Assembly (NCBI RefSeq): GCF_001458115.1
Contig: NZ_CZRP01000012.1
Span: 496,001 to 560,000, forward strand
Direction of reading: 5' to 3'
From: Gracilibacillus massiliensis
GTDB taxonomy: Bacteria > Bacillota > Bacilli > Bacillales > Amphibacillaceae
DNA: 64,000 nucleotides
Shown: in pieces, positions 28,859 through 37,783 of the stretch
Layout: each line of letters starts with the position of its first letter
How positions within the stretch are numbered: position 1 is the stretch's first letter
The notes under the pieces: generated by a model
The model's input: only the letters and a program-made list of their open reading frames with translations
Databases searched by the model: none
Told to the model about the DNA's origin: nothing
Position numbers and translations under genes: made by a program

Positions 28859-28898
28859 AAAAAAACAAGTAATCCTAATTGGAGTACCTGTTGTTTTT
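28859..28898 (-). terminator. Terminator of the DUF2627 gene (minus strand)
   Basis: Read on the minus strand, AACAGGTACTCC and GGATTACTTGTT form a stem around AATTA, then TTTTTTT. The stem includes the stop codon of the gene. Confidence 0.75.
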
Positions 28899-29117
28899 AC
28901 CGCCTTTAATAAGTTGTCGTTTACGATCTCGGTGCAAGATGAAGCCACCAATAAAGTAGAGGCCACCAATAAAAAGGACAAGACCTATTATAAATTGAAC
29001 TACGATGTGCAGGAAAATAGTCGTCAGTTCACCAAAAAATGCATCTCTCATTAACTTGATGCCATAAGTAGCAAGTACCGCTGGTAATACTAATATTAAT
29101 AATGCAACAATTCTCAA
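28875..29117 (-). CDS. yqzF: DUF2627 family membrane protein (YqzF-like)
   Basis: A small membrane protein of 80 residues with two hydrophobic helices (about 3-17 and 35-60) and a basic tail with LHRDRKR. It matches the YqzF/DUF2627 pattern RIVALLILVLPAVLATYGIKLMRD. The start is a TTG preceded by CAGGAGG 6 bases upstream; a longer ORF to 29306 reads through the promoter region and lacks a ribosome site. Function unknown. Its place next to bkdR is conserved in Bacillus. Divergent from bkdR. Confidence 0.85.
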   Translation of the reverse strand: MRIVALLILVLPAVLATYGIKLMRDAFFGELTTIFLHIVVQFIIGLVLFIGGLYFIGGFILHRDRKRQLIKGGKNNRYSN

Positions 29118-29190
29118 AATATTTCCTCCTGTTAATGTTGAAAATAATATTATTATAGCAAAAATTATAGATAATTGAAAATAACTATTT

Positions 29191-29220
29191 CTTGCAATTG
29201 ATTGCAAGGATACGTATGAT
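29191..29220 (+). promoter_or_regulatory. bkdR sigma-A promoter with -35 inside a palindrome
   Basis: TTGCAA (29192-29197) and TATGAT (29215-29220) are 17 bases apart. The -35 box is embedded in CTTGCAAT-TG-ATTGCAAG (29191-29208), two perfect 8-bp inverted arms; a third half site ATTGCAAGG follows at about 29236. It looks like an operator. No TGGCAC-N5-TTGC sigma-54 promoter was seen in this gap. Confidence 0.6.
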
Positions 29221-29248
29221 AGTAGTATGAAATATATTGCAAGGTGTG

Positions 29249-30850
29249 ATGAAAATAAATTCAAATAATCTGCAAATTTATGAAGAATTGATACATAAAC
29301 TCCCATTAGGAATAATAGTGATTAATATGCAGAACAAAATAGTTTGTAGCAATCAGACCGTAGAAAGATTTTTCAATACACAAGCGAATTATTTAATCGG
29401 TATAGATATACATGAACTCTTAGAAAATCCCTCAACAGAAGAGGTAAAACAACTGCATCAGCAAATAGAAAAAAAAGATCAGGTTAAAGCAACAAAACAA
29501 AAAATAGTAACATCCTATAGTCCGTTTTTAAGTCAACATAATACATTGCAAGGTGTTTTAGTGGTGTTAGAACCGCTTGAAAGATTTAATCAACGTGTCA
29601 GTGACATTACGGAATCTGATTTCTACTTCGAAATTGTTCAAGAACTTTTAAAAACACAAAAAAATGCTTTTCGAATTGTGTTAGATAATAATGAAGAATT
29701 ATTATGTAGTGAAGAATGGAAATCCGAATTAGTTCATCATACTAAACACATTCAAGACTGGATTGATCAATTGGCAAATCAAACGATCCGTTCGAGAAGA
29801 GAACGAACGGACCGTTATCAACCAGATGCTAGCCTTGATACGATCGACGTGTTTACAAAACCAATCCAAAAAAACGGAAAACTGATTGGTTGTGTGCAAT
29901 ACGTTACCAAACTGGAAAATAACGCCTTGAAACAAGAACTAAGGACCGCAAAAAAAATGATTAGGAATTTAGAAAAAACGTATCAATTAGAGGACATTAT
30001 CGGCAAGACTCCTGAAATCAATATAGCACGTGAGCAAGCAAGATTATATGCCGATATCGATACACCTATACTTTTACGTGGCGAACAAGGCACAGGTAAG
30101 TTAATGTTAGCAAGAGCTATTCATATGACTAGTCATCGCAAATATCATCCTTTTCTTAAAGTGAATAGTTCTGATCTGATCAATTCTAATGATTTAGAAG
30201 CGTTTTTCTTAAAGATTAGTAAGAAAGCAAAAAATGGCACCATTTATCTTAATCTTAATCAAAAATTAAAGATCGATCACCAAAATAAATTGTTGGCATT
30301 TATTACGAAGCAAACCTCCATTCGTTTTCTCTATGGAATCAATCAAGCACCAGTAATATCTGAATGGAGCCCTGATTTTTATGATGAGTTGCAAAAATAT
30401 CAAATTATATTGCCATCATTAAAAGAACGTTTAATTGATTTACCTTTACTGGTAGAAACTTTTAAAATCTATTTTAATCAAGAATACGACAAACAGATTA
30501 TTACAATAGAAAAAGATGTGATTGATTATTGGAAAAAATTAAATTGGTCTGGTAATATAACGGAATTAAAACTAACAGTAGAACGAATCATATTAGACGC
30601 GAGTGCAATCACTACATCTATTAGTCTTGAACAGCTTCATAATAAAACGATTATGGATGTTAGTGATTTTCATGATGAAACTAATTTATCGTTACAACAA
30701 GCAATCGACCAATTTGAAAAAAACTATATAGTGAAGGCACTTGAACAAGAAAATTTCAATAAAACAAAAACAGCAAAAATACTCGGTGTATCCGTTCGAA
30801 ATCTTTATTATAAAATGGAAAAATATAAAATAGAACGAGGTGCTACCTGA
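29249..30850 (+). CDS. bkdR: BkdR-like AAA+ regulator lacking sigma-54 contact motif
   Basis: 533 residues: an N-terminal PAS-type domain (about 10-110), a linker, an AAA+ domain (about 235-455) and a Fis-type helix-turn-helix at the end (KTKTAKILGVSVRNLYYKM). Position in front of the bkd genes marks it as the BkdR counterpart, which in B. subtilis is a 692-residue sigma-54 activator. Here Walker A is kept (GEQGTGK), but GAFTGA is absent and the Walker B aspartates are replaced (NGTIYLNLNQ). The R-finger segment is partly lost (DFYDELQKYQ, though LKERLIDLPLL remains). It may act TyrR-like with ordinary RNA polymerase. The ATG at 29249 is preferred to a TTG at 29237. Overlaps buk by one base. 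Confidence 0.78.
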   Translation: MKINSNNLQIYEELIHKLPLGIIVINMQNKIVCSNQTVERFFNTQANYLIGIDIHELLENPSTEEVKQLHQQIEKKDQVKATKQKIVTSYSPFLSQHNTLQGVLVVLEPLERFNQRVSDITESDFYFEIVQELLKTQKNAFRIVLDNNEELLCSEEWKSELVHHTKHIQDWIDQLANQTIRSRRERTDRYQPDASLDTIDVFTKPIQKNGKLIGCVQYVTKLENNALKQELRTAKKMIRNLEKTYQLEDIIGKTPEINIAREQARLYADIDTPILLRGEQGTGKLMLARAIHMTSHRKYHPFLKVNSSDLINSNDLEAFFLKISKKAKNGTIYLNLNQKLKIDHQNKLLAFITKQTSIRFLYGINQAPVISEWSPDFYDELQKYQIILPSLKERLIDLPLLVETFKIYFNQEYDKQIITIEKDVIDYWKKLNWSGNITELKLTVERIILDASAITTSISLEQLHNKTIMDVSDFHDETNLSLQQAIDQFEKNYIVKALEQENFNKTKTAKILGVSVRNLYYKMEKYKIERGAT

Positions 30851-31923
30851 TGGTTAGTAGTAAATATCGCATTTTAGTTATTAATCCCATGGTGGAAAGC
30901 ACCAACATAGCGATCTATGAAAATGACCACTGTTTATTTGAAAAGATAATCGCGCTCGAAGCGTCATTGTTAAATAAGGAAATTATCTTACAATTAACGG
31001 ATAGAAAAGAAGCAATAGCGGAGGCCGTTCAATCGATTGGTATAGACATTACCAGTATCAATGCTGTCTGTGGAAGTGGTGGAATATTAAGCCCTATTGA
31101 AGGAGGGACATATCAGGTTAACCAACAAATGGTAGATGATTTGTATCGCGGAAGATATGGAACACATGTCTCTAATTTAGGTGCTTTATTAGCAAAAGGT
31201 ATTGCTGATGATTGGAATGTTAATTCTTACATTGTCGATCCAGTTGTGGTCGATGAAATGCTGGATATAGCCAAAAAAACAGGTATTCCGTCGATTGAAC
31301 GTAAAAGTATCTTTCATGCACTTAATCAGAAGGCTGTTGGACGATCTTTAGCAAGACAATTAAACGCAGATTACCATGATTTATGTCTGGTGATTGCCCA
31401 TATGGGTGGTGGTTTAACAGTTGGTGCTCATCAATATGGTCAGGTTATTGATGTTAATAATGGTTTTGACGGGGATGGACCTTTTTCTTTTGAACGAGCA
31501 GGTAGTTTACCAAATAAGGATTTAATAGAGCTGAGTTTTGAAAAGGATAAATCCAAAAAAGATATACAAGCACAAACGATTTACCAAAGTGGTTTAAAAG
31601 CCTATTTAAATATTGAAAGAAAAGCAGAATTGAAATTATTATGGCAGACAAAACCTGAAGAAGTGAAAAAGGTTTTTGATATATTAGGTTACCAAGTGGC
31701 AAAGGAAATTGGGAAAATGAGTACGGTGTTATCAGGCAATGTGAATGCTATTGCGTTAACTGGAGATCTAGCATCTTACGACTATTTAAATCAAGCGATT
31801 ATAAATCAAGTAAGTTGGATTGCAGATACGTATATCTTTCCTGGAGAAAATATTTTGCTAGCTTTAGCACAAGGAACCTTAAGGATTTTACAAGGAAATG
31901 AAGAGCCAAAGCAATATCTTTAA
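30850..31923 (+). CDS. buk: Butyrate kinase
   Basis: Transfers phosphate from butyryl- or branched-chain acyl-phosphates to ADP, releasing ATP and the acid. It is an acetate-kinase family protein of 357 residues with CGSGGILSPIEGGTYQV, IAHMGGGLTVGAHQ and VNNGFDGDGPFSFERAGSLP. The start codon overlaps the bkdR stop (TGATGG). In B. subtilis, ptb and bcd lie between bkdR and buk; both are absent here. Confidence 0.95.
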   Translation: MVSSKYRILVINPMVESTNIAIYENDHCLFEKIIALEASLLNKEIILQLTDRKEAIAEAVQSIGIDITSINAVCGSGGILSPIEGGTYQVNQQMVDDLYRGRYGTHVSNLGALLAKGIADDWNVNSYIVDPVVVDEMLDIAKKTGIPSIERKSIFHALNQKAVGRSLARQLNADYHDLCLVIAHMGGGLTVGAHQYGQVIDVNNGFDGDGPFSFERAGSLPNKDLIELSFEKDKSKKDIQAQTIYQSGLKAYLNIERKAELKLLWQTKPEEVKKVFDILGYQVAKEIGKMSTVLSGNVNAIALTGDLASYDYLNQAIINQVSWIADTYIFPGENILLALAQGTLRILQGNEEPKQYL

Positions 31924-31941
31924 AAAGAAAGGGTGAAGAAA

Positions 31942-33366
31942 GTGTCATTAAATTATGATCTTGTCATTCTCGGTGGTGGTACCGGGGGATATGTCACCGC
32001 AGTTCGTGCTGCACAAATTGGATTAAAAACTGCAATTGTTGAAAAAGAAAAGTTAGGTGGTACATGTCTTCATAAAGGATGTATACCAACCAAAGCGTTG
32101 TTAAAAAGCGCCTCCGTCTTCCAGCAAGTAAAAGAAGCTGATGAATATGGAATAGAAACAGCTTCACCAATTTTTCAAATTGAAAAAGCGATGAGTCGAA
32201 AAAGCAAAGTAGTGGATTCCTTGCATGCTGGTGTAAAGCATCTTGTTGATAATCATCAAATAGATGTCTATCAAGGATATGGAAGAATTTTAGGTCCTTC
32301 GATTTTTTCACCAATGGCAGGTTCGATTTCTGTTGAGTATGATGATGAAAAAGAAAATGATATTCTCGTTCCGAAAAATGTTATTATAGCTACTGGATCT
32401 GCACCAAGTGTGTTACCAGGTATGGCAATTGATCATCAGAAAATCGTAACATCCGATGATTTAGTAGAAATGACCGAATTACCGAAATCAATAATCATTG
32501 TTGGTGGAGGCGTTATCGGGATCGAATGGGCATCGTTTTTACACGATGTCGGGGTAGAAGTGACCATACTAGAGGCACAGGACCAAATTTTACCTGCTTT
32601 TGATAAGGATATCATCAAAACATTGAAAAGAAAGTTAACTAAAAAAGGTATTTCCATTATCGAACAAGCGACTATCGACTTTGATTCTATTGAAACAAAA
32701 AATGAAATTAAACTTACATACGAGAAAAACAGCGAGATGCAGCAAGTCACTGCTGAAAAACTTTTGTTGTCGGTGGGTAGAAAAGCCAACACGCAAAATA
32801 TCGGATTAGATAATACTGAAATTTCACTAGATGAAAAAGGATTTATAAAAGTTAATCAACATTTTCAATCAAAAGAAAGCCATATTTATGCAATAGGGGA
32901 TGTTAATGGAGGCAGGCAGTTAGCACATGTTGCGACGTATGAAGGTAAGAAGGCGGTTGAACATATTGCTGGGGTAGAAACAAGTTACTTAAGTGACAAT
33001 GAGATTCCATCATGTGTGTATGGTAATCCTGAGATAGCAATGATTGGATTAACAGAAGCAGAAGCGAAAGATCAAGGTTTTAGTTATCGCATTGCAAAAA
33101 CTTCTTTCAAAGCAATAGGGAAAGCACATGTCGATGGGGAGACAGACGGATTTTCAAAGATCATTATCGATGAGAATACGGAAGATATTTTAGGTGTTCA
33201 TATGATTGGGGAAAAGGTTACAGAGTTAATAGGTCAAGTAAGTACCGCAAAATATTTTGATAGTTCCGCATTGGAATTATCAGAAGTGATCTATCCACAT
33301 CCATCTTTAAGTGAAATTATAGGAGAGGTTGCTATGGCAGCCGATGGGAGGAAAATTCATGGTTAA
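31942..33366 (+). CDS. lpdV: Dihydrolipoyl dehydrogenase, branched-chain complex E3
   Basis: Flavoprotein that reoxidises the lipoyl groups of BkdB with NAD. It has 474 residues: N-terminal FAD loop ILGGGTGGY, redox-active disulfide in GGTCLHKGC, NAD loop IIVGGGVIGIEWASFL and the C-terminal dimer motif HPHPSLSE-like (YPHPSLSEIIGE). The GTG at 31942 has the GAAAGGGTG site at good spacing; the GTG at 31933 would lie within that site. Confidence 0.95.
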   Translation: MSLNYDLVILGGGTGGYVTAVRAAQIGLKTAIVEKEKLGGTCLHKGCIPTKALLKSASVFQQVKEADEYGIETASPIFQIEKAMSRKSKVVDSLHAGVKHLVDNHQIDVYQGYGRILGPSIFSPMAGSISVEYDDEKENDILVPKNVIIATGSAPSVLPGMAIDHQKIVTSDDLVEMTELPKSIIIVGGGVIGIEWASFLHDVGVEVTILEAQDQILPAFDKDIIKTLKRKLTKKGISIIEQATIDFDSIETKNEIKLTYEKNSEMQQVTAEKLLLSVGRKANTQNIGLDNTEISLDEKGFIKVNQHFQSKESHIYAIGDVNGGRQLAHVATYEGKKAVEHIAGVETSYLSDNEIPSCVYGNPEIAMIGLTEAEAKDQGFSYRIAKTSFKAIGKAHVDGETDGFSKIIIDENTEDILGVHMIGEKVTELIGQVSTAKYFDSSALELSEVIYPHPSLSEIIGEVAMAADGRKIHG

Positions 33367-34360
33367 TCAAACATATTCATTGGAAACAGATAAAGATACT
33401 CTATTAAAAATGTATCGAGAGATGTTACTTGCTAGAAGAATTGATGAAAGAATGTGGTTATTAAATCGTTCGGGTAATATTCCGTTCGTCGTTTCTTGCC
33501 AAGGTCAAGAAGTGATGCAAATCGCTGCATCTTTTGCGTTAAATAAAGAGCATGATTATATATTGCCATATTATCGAGATGTAGGTATTGTTCTACATTT
33601 TGGCATGACAACGAGAGAAATCTTCTTACAAGCTTATGCAAAAGCAGAAGACCCAAATTCTGGTGGTCGTCAAATGCCAGGCCACTTTGGTCAAAAGAAA
33701 AATAAGCTTGTGACAGGATCTTCACCTGTCACAACGCAAGTCCCTCATGCTACAGGATTTGCACTAGCTGCAAAAATGGAGAATAAACCCTCTGTATCTT
33801 TTGTTACGATGGGGGAAGGGTCTACAAATCAAGGAGATTTCCATGAAGGTATCAACTTTGCAGCCGTTCATAAGTTGCCTGTGATATTTATGGTGGAGAA
33901 TAATAAATATGCGATTAGTGTTCCATATGCTAAACAAGTGGCTTGCGAAAATATTTCTGATCGTGCGGTTGGCTATGGTATAAAAGGCGTCAAAGTAGAC
34001 GGTAATGATGCGTTTGCAGTTTACCAAGCTGTAAAAGAAGCACATGATCGCGCTCTAAATGGTGAAGGACCAACATTAATTGAGGCTGTTTCTTATCGCT
34101 TAACCCCTCATTCTAGTGACGATGATGATTCAAGTTATCGGTCAAAAGATGAGGTAGCTAGCGAAAAATCGAAGGACGGCATCGAAACTTTTAAAAATTA
34201 TTTAGTCGATAATGGATTATTAAATGATGAAGCTATCGAAAAGCTCGAAGCCGAGTTGAAACAAGAAATAAACGATGCTACTGAATACGCAGAAAATGCT
34301 CCATATGCTGATGCTTCAACATTGACGAAATATGTATATGGTCATAAGGAGGAAATGTAA
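33359..34360 (+). CDS. bkdAA: 2-oxoisovalerate dehydrogenase E1 alpha
   Basis: Thiamine-diphosphate subunit of the branched-chain 2-oxoacid dehydrogenase, acting on the oxoacids of Val, Leu and Ile. It has 333 residues, with the TPP-binding GEGSTNQGDFHEGINFA and the phosphorylation-loop-like region YRLTPHSSDDDDSSYR. The ATG at 33359 follows GGGAGGAAAA; the in-frame ATG at 33329 has no such site. The start overlaps the end of lpdV by 8 bases. Confidence 0.96.
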   Translation: MVNQTYSLETDKDTLLKMYREMLLARRIDERMWLLNRSGNIPFVVSCQGQEVMQIAASFALNKEHDYILPYYRDVGIVLHFGMTTREIFLQAYAKAEDPNSGGRQMPGHFGQKKNKLVTGSSPVTTQVPHATGFALAAKMENKPSVSFVTMGEGSTNQGDFHEGINFAAVHKLPVIFMVENNKYAISVPYAKQVACENISDRAVGYGIKGVKVDGNDAFAVYQAVKEAHDRALNGEGPTLIEAVSYRLTPHSSDDDDSSYRSKDEVASEKSKDGIETFKNYLVDNGLLNDEAIEKLEAELKQEINDATEYAENAPYADASTLTKYVYGHKEEM

Positions 34361-35343
34361 TGGCAGTGTTAACGTATATTCAAGCAGTAAATCAAGCATT
34401 ACATGAAGAGATGGAACAAAATAATAAAGTGTTTGTATTAGGTGAAGACGTAGGGCCAAAAGGTGGGGTCTTTCTCGCAACAGAAGGTCTATATGACAAA
34501 TTTGGTGAGACAAGAGTCATTGACACACCATTAGCAGAATCAGCAATAGCTGGTGTTGGTATTGGTGCTGCTATGTATGGTATGCGTCCTGTTGCAGAAA
34601 TGCAGTTTGCTGATTTTATCATGCCAGCTGTCAATCAAATTATTTCTGAGGCTGCAAGAATTCGTTATCGTTCCAATAATGATTGGACTTGTCCAATAAC
34701 GATTAGAGCTCCTTACGGCGGCGGAATACACGGTGCTTTGTATCATTCACAATCGATAGAAGCAATATTTGCCAATCAACCAGGCTTAAAAATAGTGATG
34801 CCTTCCAATCCATATGATGTCAAAGGATTATTAAAATCAGCCATACGTGATGAAGATCCGGTATTATTTTTAGAACATAAACGCGCCTATCGTTTATTAA
34901 AAGAAGAAGTACCTGAAGAAGATTATACAATTCCGATTGGTAAGGCCGATATAAAAAGATCAGGTGATGACGTAACCGTGATAACCTATGGATTGTGTGT
35001 GCATTATGCCAAACAAGCTGCAGATAAGTTAGCAGAAGAAGGAATAAGCACAGAAATAGTTGATCTTCGTACGGTTTATCCTTTAGATCAGGAAACGATT
35101 ATTCAAGCTGCTTCCAAAACAGGAAAAGTACTTTTAGTAACAGAAGACAATAAAGAAGGTAGTATCATTGGTGAAGTGTCAGCTATTATCAGTGAAAATT
35201 GTTTGTTTGATTTAGATGCACCTATTCGCAGATTAGCTGGACCAGAAGTTCCTGCCATGCCATATGCACCACCATTAGAAAAAGAATTTATGATGAATCC
35301 AGATAAAATAGAGAATGCGATTAGAGAATTAGCTGAATTTTAA
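34360..35343 (+). CDS. bkdAB: 2-oxoisovalerate dehydrogenase E1 beta
   Basis: Second E1 subunit. It has 327 residues: LGEDVGPKGGVFLATEGL near the N-terminus, the pyrimidine-binding domain with AAMYGMRPVAEMQFADF, and a C-terminal transketolase domain (VLLVTEDNKEGSIIGEV). ATG overlaps the bkdAA stop (TAATGG), with AAGGAGG upstream; the subunits are coupled. Confidence 0.97.
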   Translation: MAVLTYIQAVNQALHEEMEQNNKVFVLGEDVGPKGGVFLATEGLYDKFGETRVIDTPLAESAIAGVGIGAAMYGMRPVAEMQFADFIMPAVNQIISEAARIRYRSNNDWTCPITIRAPYGGGIHGALYHSQSIEAIFANQPGLKIVMPSNPYDVKGLLKSAIRDEDPVLFLEHKRAYRLLKEEVPEEDYTIPIGKADIKRSGDDVTVITYGLCVHYAKQAADKLAEEGISTEIVDLRTVYPLDQETIIQAASKTGKVLLVTEDNKEGSIIGEVSAIISENCLFDLDAPIRRLAGPEVPAMPYAPPLEKEFMMNPDKIENAIRELAEF

Positions 35344-35357
35344 GGAGGGATGGACAA

Positions 35358-36632
35358 ATGGTACAAAAGCGGCTTAATATGCCTCAACTTGGTGAAAGTG
35401 TTACTGAAGGAACGGTTAGCAATTGGTTAATTCAAGAAGGTGATTATGTTGAAAAATACGATGCAATTGCTGAAATTATGACAGATAAAGTGAATGCAGA
35501 GGTACCTTCTTCTTTTTCAGGCACGATTAAAGAATTAGTAGCAAAAGAAGGGGAAACAATCGAGGTCGGACAACTGATGTGTTACATAGAAGTAGAGGGT
35601 GAAGAAGGTCAAGATCAGACAAATGCACCTGATTCAAATGCCAAAGACCAAGATACACCTGCACACGATATGAAGACTCGCTATTCACCGGTTGTAATGC
35701 GCCTAGCACAGGAACACAATATTGATTTATCTAATGTAGAGGGCACAGGAAAAGGAGGTCGTATTACGAGAAAAGACATTAATAAAAGGATTGATGAGAA
35801 CAATCAGCCTACTCATGAACAGGATAATCAACAAGTTGTCGATGATTCTTCGCTTGAGAGAAACAATGAACCTGAGGAATTCGAGGAATTTACACCACCT
35901 ATCATTCGTCGTAAACCTGTTAAAGCAAAACCTGGAGATCGTGAAATTCCGGTAACTGGTTTGCGGAAAACAATAGCACAAAACATGGTACGTTCGAAGA
36001 CAGAAATTCCTCATGCATGGATGATGATTGAAGTCGATGTTACCAATTTGGTTGCCTATCGTAATGCCGAAAAAAAAGCATTCAAAGAAAATGAAGGATA
36101 CAATCTATCTTATTTTGCATTTTTCTTAAATGCTGTTGCTAAAGCACTGAAAAAATTCCCTGAATTAAACAGTTGCTGGGCAGGAGATAAAATTATCCAG
36201 CGTAATGAAATAAATCTATCAATTGCTGTAGCACATGAACATGAACTGTATGTACCAGTAATTAAAAATGTGGATGAGAAAAGTATAAAAGGGATCGCAA
36301 AAGAAATTGCACAACTTTCTAATAAAGCACGCACAGGTACTTTGGCGAAAGAGGATATGGAAGATGGAACGTTTACGGTTAATAACACAGGTTCATTTGG
36401 TTCAGTAGAGTCTATGGGTGTGATCAACTATCCACAATCAGCCATACTTCAAGTAGAATCCATTGTAAAAAGACCTGTAATTATCGATGATATGTTTGCA
36501 GCCCGTGACATGGTCAACCTTTGTCTTTCTCTGGATCACCGTGTATTAGATGGTGTTATCTGTGGAGCATTTATGTCGCATGTAAAGGCGATATTAGAAA
36601 ATATTTCCAGTGATACAACGCCGATCTATTAA
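35358..36632 (+). CDS. bkdB: Branched-chain 2-oxoacid dehydrogenase E2 (dihydrolipoyl acyltransferase)
   Basis: Core of the complex; its lipoyl arm passes the acyl group to CoA. It has 424 residues: lipoyl domain 1-80 with lipoylated K44 in IMTDKVNAEV, an acidic linker, an E3/E1-binding domain (about 110-146; SPVVMRLAQEHNIDL), a second linker rich in Glu/Asn, and the acyltransferase domain with the catalytic DHRVLDG near the C-terminus. Last gene of the bkd operon; branched-chain acyl-CoA primers for membrane lipids are a likely use. Confidence 0.97.
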   Translation: MVQKRLNMPQLGESVTEGTVSNWLIQEGDYVEKYDAIAEIMTDKVNAEVPSSFSGTIKELVAKEGETIEVGQLMCYIEVEGEEGQDQTNAPDSNAKDQDTPAHDMKTRYSPVVMRLAQEHNIDLSNVEGTGKGGRITRKDINKRIDENNQPTHEQDNQQVVDDSSLERNNEPEEFEEFTPPIIRRKPVKAKPGDREIPVTGLRKTIAQNMVRSKTEIPHAWMMIEVDVTNLVAYRNAEKKAFKENEGYNLSYFAFFLNAVAKALKKFPELNSCWAGDKIIQRNEINLSIAVAHEHELYVPVIKNVDEKSIKGIAKEIAQLSNKARTGTLAKEDMEDGTFTVNNTGSFGSVESMGVINYPQSAILQVESIVKRPVIIDDMFAARDMVNLCLSLDHRVLDGVICGAFMSHVKAILENISSDTTPIY

Positions 36633-36746
36633 TTAAGATAGACATCAGTCATTGGCAGATTTAGATTCCTGCTGATTTAGCGTTCGTTTCAATATCTCCT
36701 TAAAATCAAGATTAAAGATTCGAACACTAACCGCGAAGTTAAATGA

Positions 36747-36954
36747 CAAACGATTATAACAGCTTAGTTCGACTTATCCTTTTGAGTGAAATTCTTTTTT
36801 ATCGGATAAATGGGCTAGTGCCTGTTTCTCTTTTTGGGAGATATATCTGTTTATCGGACATAACAACTGGTGTAGTCTTCTCCTTTTGGGCGATATATGA
36901 TTTTATCGGACATTACAGCTAGTGTGAGCTTCTCCCTTTGGATGATATATAAGA
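36747..36954. repeat. Degenerate 52-bp tandem repeat
   Basis: Three units begin with TTATCGGA at 36799, 36851 and 36903, exactly 52 bases apart. Each carries GCTAGTG/ACTGGTG in the middle and CTTCTCC-TTTTGGG-GATATAT toward the end. A more decayed unit precedes them (about 36747-36798; AACAGCTTAG...CTTATCCTTTTGAGTG). The rest of the 510-base gap between bkdB and the next gene shows nothing else definite. Confidence 0.8.
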
Positions 36955-37150
36955 GATCCGACTCAGATTCATTTCTAAGTTCGAATCTTTTGGTTTCGAG
37001 CATTATGGACGATTACATCATGATAATTGTAAATAACTGTTTCATTTTATGGTCAAAAACAGTATACTAATGAAAGTAAGGGAAACCAGTAACTAATGAT
37101 GATGGTTTCCCTTTGCTTGTTTAATGTTGATAGGATTTGGTGTGATAAAC

Positions 37151-37780
37151 ATGCAACAGAAGGCTCGGATTTTTTACGATATATTGATGATTTTATTGGT
37201 GGTACTGACCATCTTAACGCTTTGGGTAGATCATACGGTTAATTCAACTATAAATTTAATTGTTTGGCTGATATTTTTGGTAGATTATATTATCCGGATT
37301 TTTCTAGTTGAAAACAAATGGGATTTTATTAAGAAGAACCCGTTTTTATTACTTGCTGTGATACCATTAGATCAGTTGTTTCAGGTTGCTCGTATCGTTA
37401 GGATCGTGTATTTATTTCGAATAAAAACCATTACTAAATATTATATTAGTCCTTATCTGAAAAAATTAAGTTATACGAAAAAACTAATCATACTATTAGC
37501 AGTTCCGGTTTTGTTGTTTATCGAAACCATTGTTATATGGCAAATGAACAATAACTTAGCATATTGGTATGATGCATTTATAATTGTTTTTCAACATCTT
37601 TTTATTTTTGCAAATAGTTTAGAAACGATTCATCATTTTCCTAGTATCATATTATTAACGATAACTTCGATTTTTGGCGTGATTATACAAGGTTTGGTCT
37701 TGCAATGGTTGTTTGATAAATCGGAAAAAATTTGGCGTGAACGTAAAAAGATATTCTCATCAATGAAAAGTGGGGGATAA
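37151..37780 (+). CDS. Ion-channel-like membrane protein without K+ selectivity filter
   Basis: 209 residues, predicted six membrane segments in the voltage-gated channel pattern. S4-like region QLFQVARIVRIVYLFRIK has arginines every third or fourth residue. Between the last two helices, where TVGYGD would be expected, the sequence reads HLFIFANSLETIHHF, with no filter motif. Start uncertain: the ATG at 37151 is used; GTG 37142 or TTG 37124 would add 3 or 9 residues. The TRIC-like gene starts 3 bases after its stop, so they are co-transcribed. Function unknown; it could be a voltage-sensor relative or a non-potassium channel. Confidence 0.7.
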   Translation: MQQKARIFYDILMILLVVLTILTLWVDHTVNSTINLIVWLIFLVDYIIRIFLVENKWDFIKKNPFLLLAVIPLDQLFQVARIVRIVYLFRIKTITKYYISPYLKKLSYTKKLIILLAVPVLLFIETIVIWQMNNNLAYWYDAFIIVFQHLFIFANSLETIHHFPSIILLTITSIFGVIIQGLVLQWLFDKSEKIWRERKKIFSSMKSGG

Positions 37781-37783
37781 ACT

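Noticed and set aside
36722-36745. CACTAACCGCGAAGTTAAATGAC resembles an R1 end, behind bkdB
   Set aside because: Only one short end-like stretch with no partner or palindrome in between; it could be a remnant but cannot be called an element.
36747-36954. CRISPR array
   Set aside because: The 52-bp units are contiguous, diverged along their whole length and have no unique spacers between constant repeats.
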